Below, in pieces: positions 8,925-17,271 of a stretch of DNA of 64,000 bases. Where the stretch lies: assembly GCF_030068475.1 (NCBI RefSeq), contig NZ_JAQOSP010000006.1:124001-188000 (forward strand), read 5' to 3'. This DNA comes from Roseofilum acuticapitatum BLCC-M154 (GTDB taxonomy: Bacteria > Cyanobacteriota > Cyanobacteriia > Cyanobacteriales > Desertifilaceae). Every line of letters begins with the position of its first letter. Position 1 is the stretch's first letter. A program made the position numbers and the translations under genes. The notes beneath the pieces were generated by a model, which did no database searches, had not been told where the DNA came from, and saw only the letters and a list, made by a program, of their open reading frames with translations.

Positions 8925-9902
8925 CTAGAATTGGGATAAGAGTAATCCTAAAGCAATCCCTACTGCTAACCAGACTAAAAAACAAGAGCGGGTTAGGGTT
9001 AGGGCTTGGTGAATCGAACTGGGGGTAATGGGGTAGATCGGATCGCCTAAAGGAGGTTTGATTTTGATCCTTCCTCGATAAGTATTGACTCCCCCTAATT
9101 GAACCCCTAGAATGGCGGCATAGACACATTCACTCCATCCAGAATTGGGACTAGGGTCATGGATTGCATCCCGTTGACATAGGGCCCAAACTTTTTTAAA
9201 TTGACCGGATAATAGGCCCAGAGCGATCGCCGTTAAGCGACAGGGTAACCAGGTGAGCAAGTCTTCCAATTTGGCACTAAACCAACCCATATATAAGTAG
9301 GGGAGTTCTCGATAGCCAATCATAGAATCTAAGGTACTGGCGGCTTTATAGCCCATGGCCAGAGGGAGTGGCCCTAAACCAGGAATTAGACTGCCTAAAA
9401 TAGCATAAAATAGGGGCGCTGTCACACCATCAATGGCATTTTCAGCGATCGTTTCCAAGAGGGCCCGGAGGATTTCTGCTTCATCTAGGTTGTCCGTATC
9501 TCGACCCACATACAAACTCAGCTTTTGACGAGCGGTGTCGAGATCTCCGGCTTGTAGAGGCTTGAGGACATCTAGGGCAGCATTGTGTAAGCTTCTTCCG
9601 GCAAAACAACTGGCTAAAAGGATGCTTTCGATCCCTATTCCTAGGAGCGGATGGAGAGCCATAGCCAACCGGATGATTCTATCACTAACTAGGGCAGTCA
9701 GGCCTATCACGGTAAGACCTAAGATAACTCCTGCCCACCGTTGGCTTTGGGGAGAGTGGCAGAATTTGAAGATAAACTCTGTTCCCTGATGGATCAATTT
9801 TCCCATGAGTTGAACGGGATGGGGCCAATCCCAAGGATCGCCGATGATAAAATCCAGAATTGAGGCGATCGCTAAACTCATCTGGGGCCAGAAGAAGAGC
9901 AT
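8925..9902 (-). CDS. cobD: Adenosylcobinamide-phosphate synthase CobD/CbiB
   Basis: A 325-residue integral membrane protein. The N-terminal motif [18 protein letters not shown] and the later segments [14 protein letters not shown] and [15 protein letters not shown] are hallmarks of CbiB/CobD. The enzyme attaches the aminopropanol arm (or its phosphate) to adenosylcobyric acid in cobalamin synthesis. Several hydrophobic helices agree with inner-membrane location. It lies 11 bases after the Rrf2 regulator gene on the same strand, so the two are probably cotranscribed. An alternative start MSLAIAS at 9881 is possible. Confidence 0.9.
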   Translation of the reverse strand: MLFFWPQMSLAIASILDFIIGDPWDWPHPVQLMGKLIHQGTEFIFKFCHSPQSQRWAGVILGLTVIGLTALVSDRIIRLAMALHPLLGIGIESILLASCFAGRSLHNAALDVLKPLQAGDLDTARQKLSLYVGRDTDNLDEAEILRALLETIAENAIDGVTAPLFYAILGSLIPGLGPLPLAMGYKAASTLDSMIGYRELPYLYMGWFSAKLEDLLTWLPCRLTAIALGLLSGQFKKVWALCQRDAIHDPSPNSGWSECVYAAILGVQLGGVNTYRGRIKIKPPLGDPIYPITPSSIHQALTLTRSCFLVWLAVGIALGLLLSQF

Positions 9903-9913
9903 AACTTTTTCAA

Positions 9914-10357
9914 CTAAACCACAAAATTACTGGCTTCTCCTTGGCTCGCTTGCCAACTGCGAGCATCAAAATACAGATCTTGTAGAGAAATAGTATACAG
10001 GGATTCTTTAAGTTTTTGATGCAGGCGATTCCATAAACTATAGGTTACCCAGTCTTCCACTTGATTGCTATCGGGAGGAGAATCAGCCAGAGAGGGCAAG
10101 CTTTCACCAACCGCTTCGAGAATTTGCCCCAAAGAAATATAGGCGGGTTTATGGGCTAAACCATAGCCTCCTTGGGCCCCTCGAACCGAATAAACTAGAC
10201 CGGCTTCTCGCAGTTGGATCAGCAGTTTTTCTAAATAGGCAGCCGAGATATCTTGACGAGTGGCGATCGCCTGTACAGATGATGGGCCATAGCCCGGTTG
10301 TAAGGTTAAATCTAAGAGCGCCTTAACACTATAATGGCCACGGGTTGTCAACTTCAT
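9914..10357 (-). CDS. Rrf2-family transcriptional regulator without Fe-S cysteines
   Basis: A 147-residue protein. The winged helix-turn-helix of the Rrf2 family spans about residues 1-80: MKLTTRGHYSVKALLDL at the N-terminus, then ISAAYLEKLLIQLREAGLV and the wing VRGAQGGYGLA. IscR and NsrR carry three cysteines that hold a 2Fe-2S or 4Fe-4S cluster; this protein has no cysteine at all, so it is unlikely to sense through such a cluster. Cyanobacteria often carry this Rrf2 type. It is divergent from the cyAbrB gene, with about 230 bases between them that may contain its operator. Confidence 0.88.
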   Translation of the reverse strand: MKLTTRGHYSVKALLDLTLQPGYGPSSVQAIATRQDISAAYLEKLLIQLREAGLVYSVRGAQGGYGLAHKPAYISLGQILEAVGESLPSLADSPPDSNQVEDWVTYSLWNRLHQKLKESLYTISLQDLYFDARSWQASQGEASNFVV

Positions 10358-10469
10358 CGTCAGGGCAATCTATCAAGGGTATTCGGTCGGTTATGACCTG
10401 GATCGAATCACTAACCATACCTCAGTTAGGAGGGGCTGGCTAAAGGTCACGATTGTATTGTGACATGGG

Positions 10470-10497
10470 TGAACTTTTGTTCAAGGTGTTGTAATAT
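10470..10497 (+). promoter_or_regulatory. Candidate promoter/operator upstream of the cyAbrB gene
   Basis: In the gap between the divergent Rrf2 and cyAbrB genes lies an inverted repeat TGAAC-TTTT-GTTCA (10470-10483), followed nine bases later by TAATAT (10492-10497), which resembles a sigma-70 -10 box. No good -35 box is seen. The inverted repeat could be an operator for either neighbour. This is pattern reading only. Confidence 0.3.
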
Positions 10498-10586
10498 ATT
10501 GTTACTAGCCGGTAGAAAGAAAACCCGTTTTTTTTTCGGCAAATATCAGTTAAACTGAAAACAGTTCTAAATTGAGTCGTTAAGTG

Positions 10587-10979
10587 ATGAGTAAAAAAGA
10601 AAAAATGAAGCCTCTAGTCGGTCAAGAGTTAGTCAGCAAGGTTAAAGAGCTAGAACACCTGAGCAAAGAGGAGAAAGCAAAAGAATGTGGCTACTGTACC
10701 TTCACCAAGAGTGGGGTAGAGCGGGTGAATATGATGAAATTCCTCAATGCATTGATCGATGCAGAAGGAATTGAGCTGGATGGGAAAAACTCATCCAATG
10801 GTCGGGGTGGACGCAGTGCCAGCTATCGAATTAGTGTGCAATCCAATGGGAACTTACTCATTGGTGCAGCCTATACCAAGCAGATGTCCCTGAAACCCGG
10901 TGATGAGTTTGAAATTTCTTTGGGTCGCAAACATATTCATCTGAAGCAAATTGGAGGGGAAGATAACGCCCCAGAATAG
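10587..10979 (+). CDS. cyAbrB-family transcriptional regulator
   Basis: A 130-residue protein of the cyanobacterial AbrB family. The N-terminal half contains the family signature MKPLVGQELVSKVKEL and CGYCTFTKSGVERVNMMKF; the C-terminal half holds the AbrB-like DNA-binding segment (YRISVQSNGNLLIGAAYT, LKPGDEFEISLGRKHIHL). Most cyanobacteria have two such paralogues that control carbon/nitrogen balance, hydrogenase and cell-division genes; I cannot say which one this is. A GTG at 10584 directly before the ATG is an alternative start. The acidic tail GGEDNAPE is not conserved in type. Confidence 0.9.
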   Translation: MSKKEKMKPLVGQELVSKVKELEHLSKEEKAKECGYCTFTKSGVERVNMMKFLNALIDAEGIELDGKNSSNGRGGRSASYRISVQSNGNLLIGAAYTKQMSLKPGDEFEISLGRKHIHLKQIGGEDNAPE

Positions 10980-11184
10980 ACCTTTGCACCTCGTTCCGGA
11001 TCGACCAATGGGCAATCACACATCCTGAATCCACGCCCGTGAATTGGGGTTCAAGGGAGAAATACAGGAAAAAGACTCCAGAACACAGCTAATCTGGAGA
11101 CCGCTTCAAAAGAGTAAGGATTCTTAACCTGATTTCTCCCTAAGTCTGGGGTAGAATAAAAAGGGTTTTCAACGCATAAGTGCA

Positions 11185-11595
11185 ATGAATGCAGATACAT
11201 TTAATTTTGAGAGTCATTCCCCGACTTGCCCCATCTGTCATCGAGTCCAGGTCTTACCGTTAGGACAGTTTAAGAGTGGATTGTATATCTGTCCCCATTG
11301 TCATCAGCGATTAGTGGTGAGTAAGAGCGGCCATTATGTGCGCGATCCATTCATATTGAAACCCTTTATTTCCAGTCAGTTATTGCGCCGCCAAAGTCAT
11401 CCCTTAGCTAGGGTAATGAGAGATTTTGGCAGTGCGGCTCCTCCGTATTGGATTACAGTAATGGTTAGTATTGTTCTGTTTAGTTTTGCTCTAGCTGCTA
11501 TGGAACGGCTGAAACCGGCAGAGAATACCATACCCCATTGGATGGAAGAGGGCAGTGAGATGATGCGATCGCTACATCGGGAATTAGAACTTTAA
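11185..11595 (+). CDS. Zinc-ribbon protein with one membrane helix
   Basis: A 136-residue protein. Residues 14-45 form a zinc ribbon with two CxxC pairs (CPICH, CPHCH) separated by about 20 residues. A hydrophobic helix at about 91-110 (WITVMVSIVLFSFALAAM) anchors it in the membrane, and a short polar tail follows. I do not recognise the family beyond the ribbon. It ends two bases before the convergent GT39 gene, leaving no room for separate terminators. Confidence 0.7.
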   Translation: MNADTFNFESHSPTCPICHRVQVLPLGQFKSGLYICPHCHQRLVVSKSGHYVRDPFILKPFISSQLLRRQSHPLARVMRDFGSAAPPYWITVMVSIVLFSFALAAMERLKPAENTIPHWMEEGSEMMRSLHRELEL

Positions 11596-11597
11596 TT

Positions 11598-13244
11598 TTA
11601 AAGAGAAACGCCTGAAAGTTTGGTCACTAATGTCCAGCCTTCTGCCTCTCCTAACCGTTGGACTTGTTGGGGAAAGCGAGCTTCGAGTGCTTCTAATCCC
11701 TGTCGATCTAAAAGGAGATAGGGTTGGGGATATTGAGACCAAGTTTGTAAAATTTGGTCGAAGTTAGCGGGAATTAGGCGGCGATCGCTATAAAAATCTA
11801 GAGAAGGACGGCCATACGGATAGTTTGTCATAATGGGTTGTTGAAGGGGAGTATGGGCAATCAGGACTTCAGCCACAGGTTTAACTGCAAATCCTTCCTG
11901 AAGCTCCCAAACCCAAACCGGGGAAGCCATCAAGAGCAGCAAAGAGACATAAGATCCCCATGCCAAAATGCCAATAAACTGATAATCTCTTTGTTGAAAT
12001 AAAAGGCTAACGACGGTCAAGGTAACAGCAATTGAGGCAAAAAGTGCGGGAATCATCCAACTGGAAACCCGTTGAGCAGCCATAACATATAGAGTAGCGC
12101 CCCAAGCCACGAGAGCTAAAGTGTAAAAACTCCAGGTTAAGGCTTTAATCCACTGCCCTTTTAATCGGGGAATGCCTTGGGAATAGGCCTGCCAAAATTG
12201 ACTCAGTTGCGCTCCACCGGCTAAAGCTAAGGCGGGATATAAAGGGAGAACATACCAAGGTAACTTGGTACTCATCATAGAAATGGCGGTAAAATAAAGT
12301 CCTCCCCAGACTAAAACCAATTTTCCCCAACTCAAGCTTTGATGTTGCCAGGCTAATCTTAGACCGGGAATAAACATCAATAGCCAGGGAAGGGATAGTT
12401 TGAGAATTTCTAGTAGATAATACCATGGGGGGCCCGAACGGTTTTCTACGGATTGCCAAATACGACTTAAGGATTGATGAACTAATCCGGTTTCTAAAAA
12501 GGGATTGCCATAATGGAGTAGTTGTAGGCTATACCAAAGGGTTACTGGAATGAGACCGAAGATGATGCCTAGCCACAAATAGCTAGACTTGAGTAAACGG
12601 GGAGTATCCCAGGCTAAAAAAAGGAGGGCGATCGCGCCCAACAACAGAGCTAAAATACTTTTAGTCAAAGCAATTAAACCTAACCCTAAGCCCACACCCA
12701 GACTATAGCGGACATTGCGCCTTGCTTTGAGAGTAAAGAGGATCGTGAGCAGTAAAAAACATAGAACCGGCCCATCTAACATGGCTAACCGGCCATGGCG
12801 AACTACGGGTAGTAAGGTTAAATAAATCAGGGTGGAAAAAAGGGCGGGGAGTCGTTGGCGAAATAATTCTAAACTGAGACTATAAAAGAGGGGAACGGCG
12901 ATCGCACTCAGCAGCGCCGAAGGTAAACGAGTCGCCCATTCACTGACTCCTACGGATTGATACATTAGGGCAATCAACCAATGGACTAGGGGCGGTTTAT
13001 TAAAATAGGGTAATCCGGATAAGGTGGGAAATAACCAACCTTCCCAACTGGGAGAGCGGCTGATATTGCGGGCAACTTGGGCAATGGTTCCTTCATCCCA
13101 ATCTCTTAAGGGGACTCCTCCTAAATTAATCATAAATAGTATGAGAGCAGCGACCAGGAACCCTAGAGCTACGAAGCGATCGATCCGGCGCTCGACTGTC
13201 AGTAAACGGTTGGGGGAGCGAAGAGAGGGAAAATCACGGGTCAT
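11598..13244 (-). CDS. GT39 family (ArnT/PMT-like) membrane glycosyltransferase
   Basis: About 548 residues from the chosen ATG at 13244 (MTRDFPSLRSPN); a longer version would start at 13328. The first periplasmic loop carries DWDEGTIAQVARNI, the acidic motif of the ArnT/protein mannosyltransferase superfamily, and FNKPPLVHWLIALMYQ follows in the usual place. About eleven hydrophobic helices follow, then a C-terminal soluble segment (from about 480). Such enzymes move a sugar from a polyprenyl-phosphate carrier to lipid or protein at the outer face of the inner membrane. Donor and acceptor are unknown. Confidence 0.85.
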   Translation of the reverse strand: MTRDFPSLRSPNRLLTVERRIDRFVALGFLVAALILFMINLGGVPLRDWDEGTIAQVARNISRSPSWEGWLFPTLSGLPYFNKPPLVHWLIALMYQSVGVSEWATRLPSALLSAIAVPLFYSLSLELFRQRLPALFSTLIYLTLLPVVRHGRLAMLDGPVLCFLLLTILFTLKARRNVRYSLGVGLGLGLIALTKSILALLLGAIALLFLAWDTPRLLKSSYLWLGIIFGLIPVTLWYSLQLLHYGNPFLETGLVHQSLSRIWQSVENRSGPPWYYLLEILKLSLPWLLMFIPGLRLAWQHQSLSWGKLVLVWGGLYFTAISMMSTKLPWYVLPLYPALALAGGAQLSQFWQAYSQGIPRLKGQWIKALTWSFYTLALVAWGATLYVMAAQRVSSWMIPALFASIAVTLTVVSLLFQQRDYQFIGILAWGSYVSLLLLMASPVWVWELQEGFAVKPVAEVLIAHTPLQQPIMTNYPYGRPSLDFYSDRRLIPANFDQILQTWSQYPQPYLLLDRQGLEALEARFPQQVQRLGEAEGWTLVTKLSGVSL

Positions 13245-13364
13245 GGAAGATGAAGTAGGGGGATCTCTTCGAGAGGAAACTGCTATAGTATACCCTTTGA
13301 GTAGAGCGATTTTCTGTTGAGCAAGCAAGTCGTTTATCTATTCCCTTAATTGGAGATTCAGTCC

Positions 13365-13739
13365 ATGGTTAAGCAAGTTCATCGAGTGGAACGCCATTCA
13401 GGAGGTCGAGGGGCAAAAATTGCTGCTACTGCGATCATTTGGCCCTGTGCGGTGGCGATGTTAGCGATTTGTATTCCGATTGTAAAAGTGGTCAAAAGTG
13501 AGTTTGTTCCCTTAGCGGTTATTTTAGGGGCTAGTGGGAGTACGGCTTTGGTTTGGTTTAGTCCGGCGATCGCCTCTGGAAAGCAAGAAAATGAATGGGA
13601 TGGTTCCTCTGAAATTATTGATCCTGAACAGATGACTTTGGTCAAAACCCTTGATTCTGAAGATGTGAGTTCTGAAAATTGGAGTAAGGTATCGTCATCT
13701 AATCAGGAAAGTATTACCCCCATTTTGCCCCTTTGGTAA
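13365..13739 (+). CDS. Conserved hypothetical membrane protein
   Basis: A 124-residue protein from the ATG at 13365 (MVKQVHRVERHSGGRG). A basic N-terminus precedes two adjacent hydrophobic helices at about 18-40 and 47-67 (TAIIWPCAVAMLAICIPIV, VPLAVILGASGSTALVWF), and the C-terminal half is acidic and serine-rich. It is divergent from the GT39 gene. No family recognised. Confidence 0.6.
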   Translation: MVKQVHRVERHSGGRGAKIAATAIIWPCAVAMLAICIPIVKVVKSEFVPLAVILGASGSTALVWFSPAIASGKQENEWDGSSEIIDPEQMTLVKTLDSEDVSSENWSKVSSSNQESITPILPLW

Positions 13740-13787
13740 TCGATCTCTGCTCTTTCTTCCCTTGTCTGCGCTTGTTTTCCTACTTGC

Positions 13788-14306
13788 CTACCCCACACAC
13801 AACGATCGCACAAATTCACTGGCTGTCATCTTTTGCCACAAGGTTTGACCGTAGATTTGACCGTAACCGATCGCCCGATCCGGCGATCGCCATAATTCCC
13901 AGTGATCGACCCCTGGATCGGCATAAAATCCCCCATTTCCTGTTCCCAATAGGCTAGAACTGCAATGGGTAAAATAATCATGACTGACGCGATAAATGGG
14001 AAAGGGCCCCGTTAACACCACTCCCCAAGCATCCAGAGCAATCAAGGCTTGAATTTCGCCCCCGGCTTGATGCCAAAGCCAACAAGCGGCGATCGCCCCC
14101 ACGCCTCCCGCACTATAGCTAATGACCGTAATTTTACGATCCAGACCTCCGGGATTTCCCCAGGCTTCCACCCAATTCTCAAACAAACTTCTACTATCTA
14201 CGGGTTTTCCCGTAGATATAACCGGAGGAAGCGGTAGATCGACTGCTTTCAGAAACTCATCCGTTAAAGAAGATGGATGAAATCCCGGACAAATGGCGAT
14301 CGCCAT
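13788..14306 (-). CDS. Putative alpha/beta-hydrolase-like protein
   Basis: A 172-residue protein starting MAIAICPGFHPSSL. The segment ITVISYSAGGVGAIAACWLW looks like the nucleophile elbow (GxSxG-like SYSAGG) of an alpha/beta hydrolase, and a conserved-looking aspartate follows in ALIALDAWGV. GVDHWELWRSPDRA could supply the catalytic histidine. The protein is short for the fold, with no visible lid. It starts four bases after the end of the gene at 14311-15078, so the two are likely an operon. Substrate unknown. Confidence 0.68.
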   Translation of the reverse strand: MAIAICPGFHPSSLTDEFLKAVDLPLPPVISTGKPVDSRSLFENWVEAWGNPGGLDRKITVISYSAGGVGAIAACWLWHQAGGEIQALIALDAWGVVLTGPFPIYRVSHDYFTHCSSSLLGTGNGGFYADPGVDHWELWRSPDRAIGYGQIYGQTLWQKMTASEFVRSLCVG

Positions 14307-14310
14307 CCCC

Positions 14311-15078
14311 TTAACCTTCTGGGGTCGGTTTGCGGTGAATATTTTTCTGAATCTGGGGACGCGGCGATCCAGAACTCGACAAAATCGGTTTAGGAGTGCC
14401 CACACTCCGGGGCTTAAAATGACCCGATCTTCGCGGACGACTCATAGACCGAGGCGATCGCGATCTGGGGTCTCTAGGCACGGGTGCAATACATAGAGCC
14501 TCCTGAATCACCAAATCCGATCCCTCTCTCACCACATGAAATTCCCAAAAATGGTGTAGGGCTTTACCCATTAAAGTCCCTTTCAGCGTCAGCTTAAACG
14601 ATCGCGGTTTTTCCCCTTTCTTGCGCGGGGCTTGATTAATTTTCACTTTCACTACGCCTGTTTCTGAAGAATGAAATATCACTTCTCCACGAATAGAAAA
14701 GTAATTATCCCCCATTAGCGGGTGCAAACTCTGGTCAGCCAATTGTGGTGAATCCAGGGTTTCCGGTTCCCAAACGCCCACAATCTGCATATGTAAATTT
14801 TCCTCTTTTTCCCGCGTGCGAGGATAAACCACCCAAAGATGTTCCACATCCAAATCTAAATGTTTTTTCAGTAAACTCATCATCCGACCCAGTAAAACCG
14901 CATCAATTTCCGTGCCATCTGAGGCCACAAGCGTCCCCTGAGTTAAATGATCTCCGGCATAATACCGGCCTCGAATTAAACCAATCGCTCGATATTGTAA
15001 GGGTTCAGAGGGAGCAGGAATCGGTTGAAATGACTGCTCTGAGTATAAGGAAGAAGATGCAGAGATAGAAGAATACAT
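14311..15078 (-). CDS. Conserved cyanobacterial hypothetical protein
   Basis: A 255-residue protein. Residues 1-25 are a Ser/Gln/Pro-rich disordered start. Residues 26-200 form a beta-rich domain (YRAIGLIRGRYY, EHLWVVYPRTREKEENLHMQ, FKLTLKGTLMGKALHHFWEF). The last 45 residues are basic, Ser/Arg/Pro-rich and probably disordered, which suggests nucleic-acid or ribosome contact. I know similar proteins as conserved hypotheticals in cyanobacteria but no function. It is the first gene of a two-gene operon with 13788-14306. Confidence 0.7.
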   Translation of the reverse strand: MYSSISASSSLYSEQSFQPIPAPSEPLQYRAIGLIRGRYYAGDHLTQGTLVASDGTEIDAVLLGRMMSLLKKHLDLDVEHLWVVYPRTREKEENLHMQIVGVWEPETLDSPQLADQSLHPLMGDNYFSIRGEVIFHSSETGVVKVKINQAPRKKGEKPRSFKLTLKGTLMGKALHHFWEFHVVREGSDLVIQEALCIAPVPRDPRSRSPRSMSRPRRSGHFKPRSVGTPKPILSSSGSPRPQIQKNIHRKPTPEG

Positions 15079-15243
15079 GCTCGATCAAGGGGTGAGGGCT
15101 GGATAGGAGATAGATCTTTTCACTCAAGAAGCCCAGCATAAAGCTGAGGGAGATCTTTTACGAAAAGCCTATTATAACAAGGGTTGGATTTCCCATTCCT
15201 CTATGCAAGCCCCGACCGACTAAATCCGCACTATTTCCATATT

Positions 15244-15277
15244 TCCCCATCTCCCCATCTCCCCATCTCCCCATCTC
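15244..15277. repeat. Tandem octamer CCCCATCT
   Basis: Four consecutive copies of the octamer CCCCATCT lie in the 257-base gap between 15078 and 15336, close before the TPR gene. The same unit in reverse (GGGGAGAT) recurs at about 16158-16175 and 32601-32650. Nothing else is seen in this gap. Confidence 0.8.
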
Positions 15278-15335
15278 CTTACACCCCCATCCCCCATTCC
15301 CCTACAATAATTTAGAAGAGTTTGAGGGATCTGGA

Positions 15336-16139
15336 GTGACGATTAAGCGTAGTAGTTGGGTAATCAATGCCATTTTGATTTTAGCGGTGGTCGCTCTGTT
15401 AGGGGTTTCCACCATTCCTCCCTTAACTGAAGCTTTCCGCGCTTCTACTTCCGTGGGTTCTAACCCTGCTCCCACTCCAGCAGTTGAATCGCGACAGGCA
15501 AAGTTAGAAGCTCAGGAACGGGGATATCAGCTCGTCTTAGAGCGAGAACCGGAAAATCAAAGTGTGTTGCGAGGATTGTTGGATGTGCGCTTAGAATTAC
15601 GGGATATTGCTGGCGCGATCGCCCCCTTAGAAAAATTAGTCCAACTTAACCCCCAAGATCTCCAATATCGTATTCTCTTAGCCGAAGCCAAGAATTACAC
15701 CGGAGACCCCGACAGCGCTGCACAAATCTATCGCCAAATCTTAACGGAAAAACCCGGAGAAATGACCGTTTTACAAGGCTTAGTAGATCTACAACTGCAA
15801 CAAAAGAATCCCCAAGCGGCGATCGGGGTATTAGAAGAAACCCTCAAAAAAGCCACCGCAGCCAATGAAATTAAAGCCGGAACCATCGATACCGCCTCCG
15901 TTAAACTCCTGTTAGGGCGCGTGTATGCCGACTTAGAACGGTATGAAGAGGCGATCGCCGTCTACGACCAAGCCATCGAAGACAATGATACCGACTTTCG
16001 TCCCCTTTTAGGAAAGGCGATCGTTCTCCAACGCCAAGGCAAACCCGACCAAGCCAAACCCCTCTTCGCCAGCGCCACCACCCTCGCCCCCCCCGAATAC
16101 CAAGACGAAATCGATCGCCTCATGAACCAGGAGGAATAG
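15336..16139 (+). CDS. Membrane-anchored TPR protein
   Basis: A 267-residue protein starting at GTG (GTGACGATTAAG). Residues 9-30 (WVINAILILAVVALLGV) are a signal anchor. A Pro/Ser-rich linker is followed from about residue 52 by five or six tetratricopeptide repeats, for example NPQDLQYRILLAEAKNYTGD and YEEAIAVYDQAIEDNDTDF. TPR proteins of this form act as assembly scaffolds in cyanobacterial membranes. No specific partner can be named. A GGATCTGGAGTG context gives a weak ribosome binding site. Confidence 0.8.
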   Translation: MTIKRSSWVINAILILAVVALLGVSTIPPLTEAFRASTSVGSNPAPTPAVESRQAKLEAQERGYQLVLEREPENQSVLRGLLDVRLELRDIAGAIAPLEKLVQLNPQDLQYRILLAEAKNYTGDPDSAAQIYRQILTEKPGEMTVLQGLVDLQLQQKNPQAAIGVLEETLKKATAANEIKAGTIDTASVKLLLGRVYADLERYEEAIAVYDQAIEDNDTDFRPLLGKAIVLQRQGKPDQAKPLFASATTLAPPEYQDEIDRLMNQEE

Positions 16140-16172
16140 GAGAATGGGGAGGTGGGGGGATGGGGAGATGGG

Positions 16173-16197
16173 GAGGAGTGCGAGCATCTTGCTCGCT
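16173..16197. repeat. Repeated hairpin element, copy 1
   Basis: The 25-base sequence from GAGGAGT to TGCTCGCT contains the perfect hairpin GCGAGCA-TCT-TGCTCGC. An identical 25-base copy lies at 17142-17166. It is probably a small dispersed palindromic repeat; on this strand it is not followed by a T-run. Confidence 0.75.
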
Positions 16198-16200
16198 TAT

Positions 16201-16475
16201 TTACTCACCACTCATTACTCATAACTCACCACTCACCACTCATTACTCATAACTCACCACTCACCACTCATAACTCACCACTCATTACTCATAACTCACC
16301 ACTCACCACTCATTACTCACCACTCATTACTCACCACTCATTACTCATAACTCACCACTCACCACTCATTACTCACCACTCATTACTCACCACTCATTAC
16401 TCACCACTCATAACTTACCACTGACCACTCATAACCCATAACTCACCACTCACCACTCACCACTCATTACTCATT
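16201..16475. repeat. Heptameric tandem repeat tract (TCAnnAC)n
   Basis: About 38 tandem copies of a degenerate heptamer, mainly TCACCAC, TCATTAC and TCATAAC, fill the gap between the TPR gene and rpmB. Heptameric short tandemly repeated sequences (STRR) are known in filamentous cyanobacteria. An open frame across the tract encodes only a His/Ser/Thr/Leu low-complexity repeat and is not a gene. Confidence 0.9.
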
Positions 16476-16528
16476 CCCCAGCCCATCGCGGTACAATAGG
16501 AGATTGCAGCAAAAAAAAGAGGTAACCC

Positions 16529-16765
16529 ATGTCCCGTACCTGTCAACTCACCAAGAAAAAAGCCAACAACGGCTTCGCCATCTCCCACTCCCACAGACGC
16601 ACCAAAAAACGCCAAGAAGTCAACCTTCAGAGCAAGCGCGTCTGGTGGCCCGAAGGCAACCGGTGGGTCAAACTCAAACTCTCCACCAAAGCCATCAAAA
16701 CCCTAGAAACCAAAGGCATCCAAGCCATGGCCAAAGAAGCCGGAATCAACCTCAACCACTATTAA
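16529..16765 (+). CDS. rpmB: 50S ribosomal protein L28
   Basis: A 78-residue protein that matches bacterial L28 over its full length: [40 protein letters not shown] and the C-terminal [14 protein letters not shown]. It is a structural protein of the large ribosomal subunit. An AAGAGGTAACCC ribosome binding site precedes the ATG. It stands alone, directly after the heptameric repeat tract. Confidence 0.97.
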   Translation: MSRTCQLTKKKANNGFAISHSHRRTKKRQEVNLQSKRVWWPEGNRWVKLKLSTKAIKTLETKGIQAMAKEAGINLNHY

Positions 16766-16781
16766 TTCAGTCGAACCCATA

Positions 16782-16802
16782 GGGGTTTGGTCTCCAAACC
16801 CC
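16782..16802 (+). terminator. Terminator-like hairpin after rpmB
   Basis: Sixteen bases after the rpmB stop codon lies the stem GGGGTTTGG-TCT-CCAAACCCC, followed by CTAAAATAATT rather than a clear T-run. It is a plausible rho-independent or stabilising 3' hairpin. Confidence 0.5.
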
Positions 16803-16842
16803 CTAAAATAATTAACCTTAGCAACAGACCTAACATCCTGTA

Positions 16843-16915
16843 GGGGCGGGTTTTACCCAAATATAGGACACCCAACATTAACTCTGTATTCATGTCGCGT
16901 AGCGAAACCCGCCCC
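16843..16915. repeat. Inverted repeat GGGGCGGGTTT...AAACCCGCCCC
   Basis: Two 11-base arms (16843-16853 and 16905-16915) enclose 51 bases between rpmB and hpsA. The arms resemble those of the palindromes at 23657-23684 and 50949-50987. A second short palindrome, GGTGGGCA-G-TGCCCACC, follows at 16990-17006. The rest of the 506-base gap before hpsA holds only the hairpin at 17142-17166. Confidence 0.6.
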
Positions 16916-17141
16916 CCCAACGCTTTTAATTTCTAGCTATTAATTTCTCCTTCCCCCCTGGGTAACCTAAACTTAGGGTAGTAGGGGTAGGGTGGGCAGT
17001 GCCCACCTTGCTGCTAACTAACCATTCCAGCAGCAAACCCCACATCAACAGTAAATTCACAGTTGATAGTCAACCGAAAAATTTGTTAAGACAGAAAAGA
17101 GAATCCCTAAATACCGATTCTTCATCCTTCTTAACCCAACC

Positions 17142-17166
17142 GAGGAGTGCGAGCATCTTGCTCGCT
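17142..17166. repeat. Repeated hairpin element, copy 2
   Basis: This is a second identical copy of the 25-base element with GCGAGCA-TCT-TGCTCGC, about 105 bases before the hpsA start. It could lie in the hpsA leader. Confidence 0.75.
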
Positions 17167-17271
17167 ATCACCTCGCAAGAATCTCCCCTTCTTCTCAACT
17201 TCAACCCACCCTAGTGGTCACCCCAATCAGGGCTTGTATCGCATCTATCTTCCACATCTAGGACAGTTTCT

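Noticed and set aside
16152-16424. Open frame of 90 codons across the heptameric repeats
   Set aside because: The product is only a His/Ser/Thr/Leu repeat created by the tandem DNA; no ribosome binding site and no globular sequence.
16999-17214. 71-codon open frame before hpsA
   Set aside because: No recognisable protein features, crosses the repeated hairpin element, and has no ribosome binding site.
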